Positions 44,357 through 51,344 of a stretch of DNA of 64,000 nt are shown one piece after another. The DNA is from Bifidobacterium samirii. Lineage in GTDB: Bacteria > Actinomycetota > Actinomycetes > Actinomycetales > Bifidobacteriaceae. The position numbers and the translations under genes are program-made. Location of the stretch: NCBI RefSeq assembly GCF_003952945.1, contig NZ_QXGK01000006.1, positions 55,262-119,261 of the forward strand, read 5' to 3'. Position 1 is the first letter of the stretch. Every line of letters starts with the position of its first letter. The notes under the pieces are model-generated. The model had not been told where the DNA came from. It made no database searches and worked only from the letters and a program-made list of their open reading frames with translations.

Positions 44357-45307
44357 TCAGCGCACCTCGGCCCGGATGAACAGTTCGGTCGTGCTCGTGG
44401 CGCCCGGCTCGATCTCGATGAGGTCGATGCCGGTGTTGAACGCGTTGGCGTACGCGGTCTGCGGTTCGACGGCGACGCCGGCCGGATGCTGCCATGCGGG
44501 GAATCCGGTGCCGGTGCACACCTGGTAGGAGGTGACGGTCTCGTCGCCGCCGATGTGCACGGTCAGGCCGTCGGGACGTTCGAACACGGCGGTGACGGTG
44601 CCGTCCTCGGCGCGCTCGAGGTCGGTCCACGCGTCGTCGAACGGCTGCTCGGTGAGCAGGACGCCGGCGTTGAGGTCGTACTTGGTGCCTTCGACCGGCT
44701 CGGTGCCGGTGGGGATGAGGTTGCCGTCGACGGTGACATGCGTGGCGGCCGGCAGGGTGAGGCGGCACTGCGCGTTGTGGCCGTCGATCTCGTCGCCGTA
44801 GCCGTCGAAGCCGTTGTCGAGCCACGGGTGGATGGCCAGCGCCCACGGGGCGGTCTTATCGCCGTTGTTGTAGGCCTCGACGCGGACGTGCAGGCCGTCG
44901 GCGTCGAGCGTGTACGTGATGGTGACGATGACGTCGAACGGGTAGCCGTTCATGTTCGGCACGCGCCACGAGAGCGTGGCGGACGATTCGGTCAGCTCCT
45001 CCAGACGCCAGTAGGAGCGGTAGCCGTAGCCGTGGATGGCGGTGTTGCGGTCGTGCTCGTCGATCGGCAGCGTGTAGGTGGTGCCGTGGAACGTGTAGGT
45101 GCCCGCCTCGATGCGGTTGGGGAACGGGACGAGCAGCTGGCCGTGGCAGCAGGTGACCTGGTCGTCGGGGCCCAGCGGCACGATCACGTTGCGGCCCTGG
45201 TAGGTGAGTTTGCGCAGCGTGGCGCCCAGTTCGGTGATGACGGCCGCATAGTCGCCGTAGGCGATCGAGTACTGCTGGCCGGTGCGGGGAGGAAGGTTCT
45301 TCGTCAT
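44357..45307 (-). CDS. Aldose 1-epimerase family protein (galactose mutarotase-like)
   Basis: The start at 45307 follows GGAGTGGACC, giving 316 residues; an ATG four codons earlier has no site. It is a galactose-mutarotase-fold protein: HGQLLVPFPNRIEAGTYTF, active His residues in AIHGYGYRSYW and LAIHPWLDNGF, and the acid Glu in AVEPQTAYANAF. It interconverts alpha and beta anomers of a sugar, most likely galactose or glucose. It stands alone and not in a sugar operon, so its precise substrate is open. Confidence 0.88.
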   Translation of the reverse strand: MTKNLPPRTGQQYSIAYGDYAAVITELGATLRKLTYQGRNVIVPLGPDDQVTCCHGQLLVPFPNRIEAGTYTFHGTTYTLPIDEHDRNTAIHGYGYRSYWRLEELTESSATLSWRVPNMNGYPFDVIVTITYTLDADGLHVRVEAYNNGDKTAPWALAIHPWLDNGFDGYGDEIDGHNAQCRLTLPAATHVTVDGNLIPTGTEPVEGTKYDLNAGVLLTEQPFDDAWTDLERAEDGTVTAVFERPDGLTVHIGGDETVTSYQVCTGTGFPAWQHPAGVAVEPQTAYANAFNTGIDLIEIEPGATSTTELFIRAEVR

Positions 45308-45484
45308 GGTCCACTCCATAGTGCGTTCGACGGATGCGCGCGGTGCGCGACGGTACGCCGGTAACGGATGTTACCGCTCACATACAGTGTAGCGCGCCGC
45401 CGCTGGTAGGCTGGGGCGTGTCCCGGCCGGCGTGCGCGGCTGTGCGCGCCGCACGGGAGGATTCGTAACGAGAAAGGCGGACGT

Positions 45485-46462
45485 ATGACGAAGCGAATCG
45501 TATTGGCCGACCCGCGCGGCTTCTGCGCTGGCGTGGACCGGGCGATCCTGACCGTGCGCACGATCCTCAGGGCGGCCGACGGCGCGCCGCGCGCCGACGG
45601 ACTGCCGCCCGTGTACGTGCGCCGCCAGATCGTGCACAACCGGCACGTCGTCGAGGATCTCGCCGCGCAGGGCGCCGTGTTCGTGCAGGAGCTCGCCGAG
45701 ATCCCCGATGCGGCCGCCGCCGCGGGCATCCCGATCGTGTTCTCCGCGCACGGCGTGTCGCCCGAGGTCAAGGCCGAGGCCGACGCGCGCGGCATGCACG
45801 TCGTCGACGCCACCTGCCCGCTGGTCAGCAAGGTGCACCGCGAGGTGCTGCGCTTCGTGAAGGAAGGCTACGAGATCGTCTACATCGGCCACCGCGGCCA
45901 CGACGAGGCCGTCGGCGTCGTGGGGGAGAGCCCCGACCACGTGCATCTGATCGAGCACGCCGCCGACGTGGACACGCTCGACTTCGCGCCCGACACGAAG
46001 CTGGTGATGCTCAGCCAGACCACGCTCAGCGTCGAGGAGACCGCCGGCACGATCGCGGCGCTCAAGGCGCGCTTCCCGTGGATCAAGGAGCCTCCCAGCT
46101 CCGACATCTGCTACGCCACGTCGAACCGGCAGGCCGCCGTCCGGCTCGTCGCCGAACAGTGCGACTGCGTCGTCATCGTCGGCTCGGCCAACTCGTCGAA
46201 CTCGGTGCGGCTGATGGAGGTCGCCCGCGACGCGCTCGCCGGCCGCGGCGAGGCGCACCGCGTCGACGACGCCGGCGAACTCGACCCCGCCTGGTTCGAC
46301 GGCGTGGAGTCGGTGGGCGTCTCCTCGGGCGCGTCCGTGCCCGACGCGCTCGTCGCCGGCGTGGTCGACGCGCTCGACGGCCTCGGCTTCACCGACGTGA
46401 GCACCGTCGAGACGATCAAGGAGACGATGCACTTCGTCCTGCCGGCCGAACTGCGCCGCTGA
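45485..46462 (+). CDS. ispH: 4-hydroxy-3-methylbut-2-enyl diphosphate reductase
   Basis: This 325-residue enzyme is the last step of the MEP isoprenoid route, an iron-sulfur protein. The three cluster cysteines are in PRGFCAGVDRA (Cys14), DATCPLVSKVH and SSDICYATSNRQAA. The catalytic Glu lies in EETAGTIAALK context and SSNSVRL binds the diphosphate. Length and start are normal for the family. Confidence 0.95.
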   Translation: MTKRIVLADPRGFCAGVDRAILTVRTILRAADGAPRADGLPPVYVRRQIVHNRHVVEDLAAQGAVFVQELAEIPDAAAAAGIPIVFSAHGVSPEVKAEADARGMHVVDATCPLVSKVHREVLRFVKEGYEIVYIGHRGHDEAVGVVGESPDHVHLIEHAADVDTLDFAPDTKLVMLSQTTLSVEETAGTIAALKARFPWIKEPPSSDICYATSNRQAAVRLVAEQCDCVVIVGSANSSNSVRLMEVARDALAGRGEAHRVDDAGELDPAWFDGVESVGVSSGASVPDALVAGVVDALDGLGFTDVSTVETIKETMHFVLPAELRR

Positions 46463-46481
46463 CGTACGCCGGTTCCTATGA

Positions 46482-46518
46482 CGGCGGGGCCGTCCGGACG
46501 ATCCGGACGGCCCCGCCG
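46482..46518. terminator. Bidirectional terminator after ispH
   Basis: A 17-bp stem (46482-46498 with 46502-46518) lies between convergent ispH and the deacylase gene. Confidence 0.85.
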
Positions 46519-46526
46519 ACGGTGTT

Positions 46527-47048
46527 CTACCAGGTGCCGATGGGCGCGGCGACCGCGTCGAGTACGGCGATGAGGTCGGCCGGCGCGATGCCGATCGACA
46601 GGCCGCGCTTGCCGCCCGACACGAGGATGCGTTCGAAGCCGAGCGCGCTCTCGTCGAGCACGGTACGATGGCGCGTCTTCTGACCGAACGGCGAGATGCC
46701 GCCCACCACATAGCCGGATTCGCGCATCGCGACCTTCGGATCGGCCATCGCCGCCTTCTTCGCGCCCACGGCCGCGGCCAGCGCCTTGAGGTCCATGTGG
46801 CCGCTGACCGGCACGACGCCCACGACGCGCGCCGAACCGGTGTCGGCCATCAGCGTCTTGAACACCTGATGCTCGTCGAAGCCGAGCTTGGCGGCCGCCT
46901 CCACACCGTAGCCGTCGTCCATGTGGTCGTTCGAATGCTCGTACTCGTACAGTTCGAACGTCACGCCCGCCCGCTCCAGCTGGACGATGGCGGGCGTGCC
47001 GCCCTTATTGCTTTTCCCCTGTTTCGATGCATGTCCCATGCGGGCCAT
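46527..47048 (-). CDS. ybaK: YbaK/EbsC-type aminoacyl-tRNA deacylase
   Basis: A 173-residue protein of the YbaK/ProX fold: HQVFKTLMAD, VVGVVPVSGHMDLKALAAAV with the catalytic Lys, and YVVGGISPFGQKTRHRTVLD. These enzymes hydrolyse wrongly charged Cys-tRNA(Pro) and related species. The start overlaps the stop of the upstream ABC gene (TGATG), so it is the last gene of the peptide-export operon, although its role there is unclear; it may simply share the transcript. Confidence 0.9.
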   Translation of the reverse strand: MARMGHASKQGKSNKGGTPAIVQLERAGVTFELYEYEHSNDHMDDGYGVEAAAKLGFDEHQVFKTLMADTGSARVVGVVPVSGHMDLKALAAAVGAKKAAMADPKVAMRESGYVVGGISPFGQKTRHRTVLDESALGFERILVSGGKRGLSIGIAPADLIAVLDAVAAPIGTW

Positions 47049-48775
47049 CATACGTCGGGGTCGCCCGCGGCGAGTTCGACCGTCCGGTCGCAGTAGTCGA
47101 GCGTGGCGCGCCGGTGCGTCACCATCACGACGGTGCGGTCGCGCAGGGCGCGGATGTTGTCGAGCATATGCGTCTCGGTGCGCTCGTCGAGCGCGCTGGT
47201 CGCCTCGTCGAACAGGATGACCGGCGCGTCCGCGTACAGGGCGCGCGCCACGGCGATGCGCTGCATCTGCCCCTCCGACAGGCCGCGGCCGCGCTCGCCC
47301 AGCATCGTCGCATAGCCGTCGGGCAGCGCCTCGACGAACCCGGTCGCGTCGGCCGCACGGCAGGCGCGGCGCACGCGCTCCATGTCCACGTCCGCATCGT
47401 CGTGCGCGAACGCGACGGCCTGCGCGATCGTGCCGCCCATGAGCATGTTGCCCTGCGGCACGTACGCGAACATGCCCTGCGGCAGGTCGCGCACGTCCAC
47501 GCGCGATTCGACGCCGCCGGACTCGACCGTCGCCGTGACCGTGCCGCGCTCCGGCCGGCATGCGCCGACCATCAGCCGCAGCAGCGTGCTCTTGCCGATG
47601 CCCGACTCGCCGGTCAGCGCGATGAACTCGCCCGGACGGATGTCCAGATCGAAGCCGCGCAGCACGGGACGGTCCCCGTACGAGAACCACACATCGTCGA
47701 AACGCAGGCCCGTCAGGCGGGGGAGCGGGGCGACGGCGTCCTCGGCGGCCGCGGGGGAGCCGGCGGCGGCCGCGTGGGCATGATCGCGGGAGTCATCGCC
47801 GCCGTCGGGCATGAGCGCGATGAGACGCTCGGCGCTGGCGAGCATCGACGCATGCCGCTGCACCATGCCGCCCATCGACGAGAACGGACGCTGGATCTGA
47901 CCCACGAGCTGCACCACCGCCATCAGCGTGCCGACCGACAGCGTGCCCTGCACGATCCCCCAGCCGCACCACGCGAAGCCGATCAGATAGCCCGCCTGCA
48001 GGCCGAACGACATGCCGGTCGACGCCGCGTTCGACACGTTCGACCGGCGGATGCGCGCCCGGCGATGCCCGTCCATCAGCCGCTCGCCCTCACGCTCCAT
48101 CGTGCGCTGCGCGCCGAACACCTGCACGACGATCAGCGAGGCGAGCGCCTCCTGCATGTACGAGCGGACGCGCCCCTCGGCCTCCTGCACCCGATGGTGG
48201 AGCCGTTTGACGAGGCCGCGCATCGCCGTCGACGCGCCCGCCAGGCCGAGGCCGGCGATGAGGAACACGACGGTCAGCATCGGCTGCAGCGCCCACATGA
48301 CCATGACGACGCCGACGATGCGGATCGCCATCGAGCACGCGTTCGCCGGCAGGGCGACCACGCCGTCCGACACGACCGTCACATCCGACGTGAGCCGGTT
48401 CATCAGCTCGCCGGTATGCTTCGACGACACCGTCGCATAGTCGCCGTGCAGCAGCGCGTCGAACACGCGGCCGCGCAGCGCGTTGTCGATCGACGCGCGC
48501 GCCCGCTCGTTGAACGCGCGCGTCAACGCGCCCATCGCGATCTGCGCGAGCATGGCCAGCGCGAAAGCGGCGACGACCAGCGTGAACCGGCGCGCGTCGC
48601 GGGCCGTGGCCGCGTCGACCGCATGCTTCATGAACAGCGCGTAGCAGACCGCATTCGCCGCCATCAGCGACTGGAGCGCGCACAGCAGCACGACCGGCGT
48701 GATCCTGCGGCCCAGCACGGCGGCGATCCACCGGTAGACGGCCATCGTGGAACGGGACGGATCCGCCGCGGTCAT
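47048..48775 (-). CDS. ABC exporter, membrane and ATPase domains fused
   Basis: This 575-residue half-transporter has about six membrane segments in residues 1-300 and an ATPase domain in 345-560 with Walker A GESGIGKSTLLRLM, the signature GLSEGQMQRIAVARAL, Walker B VILFDEATSALD and the H-loop VMVTHRRAT. There is no C39 leader-peptidase domain, so any precursor would be cleaved by another protease; the S26-like protein two genes upstream is the natural candidate. It overlaps its upstream neighbour by ATGA. It probably works as a homodimer exporting the product of the nearby small peptides. Confidence 0.9.
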   Translation of the reverse strand: MTAADPSRSTMAVYRWIAAVLGRRITPVVLLCALQSLMAANAVCYALFMKHAVDAATARDARRFTLVVAAFALAMLAQIAMGALTRAFNERARASIDNALRGRVFDALLHGDYATVSSKHTGELMNRLTSDVTVVSDGVVALPANACSMAIRIVGVVMVMWALQPMLTVVFLIAGLGLAGASTAMRGLVKRLHHRVQEAEGRVRSYMQEALASLIVVQVFGAQRTMEREGERLMDGHRRARIRRSNVSNAASTGMSFGLQAGYLIGFAWCGWGIVQGTLSVGTLMAVVQLVGQIQRPFSSMGGMVQRHASMLASAERLIALMPDGGDDSRDHAHAAAAGSPAAAEDAVAPLPRLTGLRFDDVWFSYGDRPVLRGFDLDIRPGEFIALTGESGIGKSTLLRLMVGACRPERGTVTATVESGGVESRVDVRDLPQGMFAYVPQGNMLMGGTIAQAVAFAHDDADVDMERVRRACRAADATGFVEALPDGYATMLGERGRGLSEGQMQRIAVARALYADAPVILFDEATSALDERTETHMLDNIRALRDRTVVMVTHRRATLDYCDRTVELAAGDPDV

Positions 48776-49554
48776 CGGACCGCTCCGGCGGACGCATCCG
48801 AGGCGGGCGAAGGCCAGGGCCGGCCGGTCATCGCCGTATAGCTGGCGCGCACGGCATCCTCGCTGATGTCGCATGTCAGCCGGTACATGGGCACCGTGGC
48901 GAGCAGCCGGTCCGCCAACGCGAGCGTCGCCAGCGCCTGCAGCGGGTCGGACGGCATGTACAGCTGGGCGAGCAGCACCTCCAACGCCTCCGACGCATCC
49001 ATGCGCACGCACGCATTGACGGTTCCGCGCGTCACGACGGCGATGCCGGCGAGCGGCGCATGCGCGAGCGGCGTCTGCCAACGCTCCTTGCCCGCCCACG
49101 GCGTCGCATGCGCGACCGGCACGCCGTCGGCCGGCACGTGCACGATCGGCTTGTCGCCGTTGACGACATGCACCCGATCGCCCAGATGCCGTCGCCACAG
49201 GCGGATGTGCGTGCTCTTGCCCGTGCCGCTGGGCGCGGTGAACACGTACGCGGCGCCGTCCGCCTCGATGCACGCGCCGTGCAGGATCGCCCGGTCCAAT
49301 GCGGGGATGCGTTCGCCGATTGCGCGGAACACGGCCAGCGTCTCCAGATACGCGTCCGACCAGTCGCCCGGATCGCCCATCGCACGCTCCGCATCGACCA
49401 TCGCCTGCGTGACCCGCACGTCCACATGCGGTGCGATCGCCGGCACGGCGCCGTCCATGTCGATGCGGTACGGGGCGCACATCGCCGCCACCTCGTCGTG
49501 CAACGGCGCGACCCGCACCGTCAGCCCGGCCAACGACATCACGAACGGCGTCAT
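48772..49554 (-). CDS. HPr-kinase-like P-loop protein
   Basis: A 260-residue protein with a strong AAGGAGGTTGCG site. It carries the P-loop TAPSGTGKST at about 106-115, preceded by ILHGACIEADGAAYVF and followed by VVNGDKPIV and WAGKERWQT, the layout of HPr Ser kinase/phosphatase-like proteins found in peptide-modification clusters. It lacks the N-terminal DRTGG half of true HprK. In some lasso-peptide clusters HprK-like kinases phosphorylate the precursor; that role is possible here but there is no lasso cyclase. Overlaps neighbours by ATGA on both sides. Confidence 0.8.
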   Translation of the reverse strand: MTPFVMSLAGLTVRVAPLHDEVAAMCAPYRIDMDGAVPAIAPHVDVRVTQAMVDAERAMGDPGDWSDAYLETLAVFRAIGERIPALDRAILHGACIEADGAAYVFTAPSGTGKSTHIRLWRRHLGDRVHVVNGDKPIVHVPADGVPVAHATPWAGKERWQTPLAHAPLAGIAVVTRGTVNACVRMDASEALEVLLAQLYMPSDPLQALATLALADRLLATVPMYRLTCDISEDAVRASYTAMTGRPWPSPASDASAGAVR

Positions 49555-50090
49555 CGCAACCTCCTTGACGTTCCGTTCATCCCGGATTCTCCGGCGGTTC
49601 CGGCCGCCCCGGTCGTTCCGTTCTTTTCGGCCTTCCCGACAGTCCTCATCAGCAGTCGCTTCACGCGGCCCGCCAGCGCACGCGCCCGGCGTGCGACGCG
49701 GCGCATCGGCCACGAGCCGACCCACAGCCGCCAATAGCAGCGATACAGCGGGTCGGCGGGCGATCCGTGGCGCTCGCCCCGATACCATTCCTCCAATCGG
49801 CCCAGCACCTGAGCGTCGCTCACCCGCTCGGTCGCCACGCAGTTGTCGCCGCGGATCGCATACCAGCCGTCATGCACGCCGATCACCCGATGCAGCACAT
49901 ACCGGTCGCCCACCCGGTAGAGCGGCACGTCGCCCACGCGCAGGCGCTCGCCATGGGGGAGCGGGCGTATGACGATCACGTCGCGCCCCTCGCGCAGCAT
50001 CGGGCGCATGCTCACGCCCATCGTGGTCGTCACCAGCATGCCCTCGCGCGCGAGCACATCCGCGAAATCGCGCGGTTCGGCCGCGCTCAT
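49551..50090 (-). CDS. S24/S26-family (signal peptidase-like) protease
   Basis: This 179-residue protein has the serine-protease motif GVSMRPML with the nucleophile near residue 27, then VPLYRVGDRYVLHRVIGV and AIRGDN. The His in VLHRVIG and the Asp in RGDN match the Ser-His-Asp arrangement of ER/archaeal-type S26 signal peptidases, not the Ser-Lys dyad of bacterial LepB. No membrane helix is obvious, but the C-terminus has a basic stretch and a disordered Gly/Thr tail. It may cut the leader from the adjacent small peptides. Overlaps both neighbours. Confidence 0.78.
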   Translation of the reverse strand: MSAAEPRDFADVLAREGMLVTTTMGVSMRPMLREGRDVIVIRPLPHGERLRVGDVPLYRVGDRYVLHRVIGVHDGWYAIRGDNCVATERVSDAQVLGRLEEWYRGERHGSPADPLYRCYWRLWVGSWPMRRVARRARALAGRVKRLLMRTVGKAEKNGTTGAAGTAGESGMNGTSRRLR

Positions 50091-50353
50091 ACGGTCAGGA
50101 ATCCGTTGTCGCGCATCTGGGCGACGAATGTGGCGACATCGTGCTCGGCGGTGTCGCGCGTCACGTCGAACGCGTCGACGATGCGCTCGACGATGGCCGT
50201 CTCGTCGAGTCCGTCGGTGATGCCCTGCCAGATGACGCGGCCGGCCTCGTTGACTTTGATCATGCCGCGGAACCCCTGCGCGGCCTCGCCGGTGGCGACG
50301 ATGACGGTCTGCCCGGCGACCTCGCGCATCACAAACCCCTGCTTGATTCGCAT
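50087..50353 (-). CDS. PqqD-family RiPP recognition protein
   Basis: The 88-residue product begins MRIKQGFVMREVAGQTVIVA, behind a CAAGGAGCAGTC site, and has the PqqD fold pattern with KVNEAGRVIW and a C-terminal helix pair ending MRDNGFLTV. PqqD proteins bind leader peptides and present them to modifying enzymes. It is the first gene of a four-gene overlapping operon and lies next to two short peptides, the natural substrates. Confidence 0.85.
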   Translation of the reverse strand: MRIKQGFVMREVAGQTVIVATGEAAQGFRGMIKVNEAGRVIWQGITDGLDETAIVERIVDAFDVTRDTAEHDVATFVAQMRDNGFLTV

Positions 50354-50414
50354 GACTGCTCCTTGCCGTGGAAAATTCGGTGTGTCGTGTCCTGCTACAA
50401 CAGGATACAGAAAG

Positions 50415-50439
50415 GCGGACGCCACGGAAGGGTGTCCGC
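50415..50439 (-). terminator. Hairpin between small peptide 1 and PqqD gene
   Basis: GCGGACGCC at 50415-50423 pairs with GGTGTCCGC at 50431-50439 (one wobble). On the minus strand it follows the peptide gene and could attenuate read-through into the operon, giving more peptide than enzymes. Confidence 0.6.
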
Positions 50440-50471
50440 CGAGAGGGAACGGGATGCGCCGGGACGGTGCC

Positions 50472-50615
50472 TCAGCCCAGATCCTCATCGCCGCCGCCCC
50501 ACTCCGGGGGAACCTCGACCTCGCCGCCGTCGCCGAATCCGCTGGTGCACACGACGTCGGCCGCATCGAACTTCACGACCGTCATCGCGGCGGTCTCATA
50601 CTCGTGCTGGGGCAT
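50472..50615 (-). CDS. Small peptide 1, candidate RiPP precursor (47 aa)
   Basis: It begins MPQHEYETAAMTVVKFDAAD, with an AAAGGTGATTCC site upstream. The core VVKFDAADVVCTSG is shared with small peptide 2, and the C-terminal part is Gly/Asp/Glu-rich (GFGDGGEVEVPPEWGGGDED). The only Cys is in the shared motif. Peptides of this shape, with YE...M.VV.F...DV.CTSG, occur widely in gut bacteria beside PqqD proteins. It reads into the PqqD operon 119 bp downstream. No known modification enzyme motif identifies the product. Confidence 0.75.
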   Translation of the reverse strand: MPQHEYETAAMTVVKFDAADVVCTSGFGDGGEVEVPPEWGGGDEDLG

Positions 50616-50785
50616 GGAATCACCTTTCTTCCTGGGCCTTGCGGCCGCCTTCGGCCGCGTGCCACGCACTTCCGGCCCGTACGCTCCCCATCGTATCGGC
50701 GGCGGTGTCCGCCGGGGTGGGTGTGCGGCGTGTCGCAGAGCAATATTCGGATATCCGACGCAGTAGGGGATTCGCGGCGTCCTGA

Positions 50786-50791
50786 TATGAT
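50786..50791 (+). promoter_or_regulatory. Possible -10 box for small peptide 2
   Basis: TATGAT preceded by TGA, about 80 bp upstream of the peptide 2 start. I see no convincing -35 box, so this is a weak call. Confidence 0.3.
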
Positions 50792-50869
50792 GGGCGTGCC
50801 ATTGACCTGCGTGGCGACATGCGCGGGTTTCAACGCCGGAACGTGCCGGCCTGTATGGGAAGGACATCG

Positions 50870-51016
50870 ATGACCGTATCCACCATCCGCAAGGAATATG
50901 AACCAGCCCGCATGGAGGTCGTGCGCTTCTCCGCCTGCGACGTCGTCTGCACCAGCGGCGGCGATCCGGGCGACAACGACGTCTCCTTCTGCGAGATATC
51001 CCCGGAGTCCTGCTGA
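50870..51016 (+). CDS. Small peptide 2, candidate RiPP precursor (48 aa)
   Basis: It begins MTVSTIRKEYEPARMEVVRF, behind GGGAAGGACATCG, on the opposite strand to peptide 1. The shared motif reads VVRFSACDVVCTSG. Unlike peptide 1 it has four cysteines (two in the motif, then FCEISPESC) and ends in Cys. The terminator at 51043 follows closely, so it is a short single-gene transcript. A modified product with ring-forming Cys residues is possible but unproven. Confidence 0.75.
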   Translation: MTVSTIRKEYEPARMEVVRFSACDVVCTSGGDPGDNDVSFCEISPESC

Positions 51017-51042
51017 CCGCCTCCGTGGCTCCTCATATACAG

Positions 51043-51075
51043 ATCGGCCCCTTTCCATTGTGGAAGGGGGCCGAT
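51043..51075 (+). terminator. Rho-independent terminator of small peptide 2
   Basis: ATCGGCCCCTTTCCA at 51043-51057 pairs with TGGAAGGGGGCCGAT at 51061-51075 (one wobble), followed by TCTTGTT. Nearly identical to the hairpin at 55254-55290. Confidence 0.85.
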
Positions 51076-51344
51076 TCTTGTTCTACCTGATTCAGTGATG
51101 GAATCGTTCGGGATGTTGCGGCATTGCCATGTTTACCGGTCCACATGGAGAACATCCGGAGCTGCCGGTGATGATTCGAATCTATGGTGGTTCCGTTGTT
51201 GTATGTGATTCGAGGGGCTGTTGGGAGTCTGGCATAGACGCGCATATCAGATCGGAATTCTTGAATAATCCTTGAGGACTCGATGAATTCCATTGTGGCC
51301 GTGGCGGAAAGCGACGTCTCTTGAATCTGCTGAGGGGTGTTGTT
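51076..51344. other. Intergenic region upstream of the NRPS gene
   Basis: About 270 bp of lower-GC DNA that should hold the promoter for the synthetase. Several TTG- and AT-rich stretches are present but I cannot pick a firm -35/-10 pair. A minus-strand frame of 86 codons crosses it but has no ribosome site or protein-like composition. Confidence 0.4.

Noticed and set aside
47048-51016. Lasso peptide cluster
   Set aside because: PqqD and an HprK-like kinase occur in some lasso clusters, but there is no asparagine-synthetase-like cyclase and no small transglutaminase-like leader peptidase nearby. The protein at 27548 is unrelated in size and place.
51033-51293. 86-codon minus-strand frame upstream of the synthetase
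   Set aside because: It runs through the terminator hairpin at 51043, has no ribosome site and no recognisable composition.
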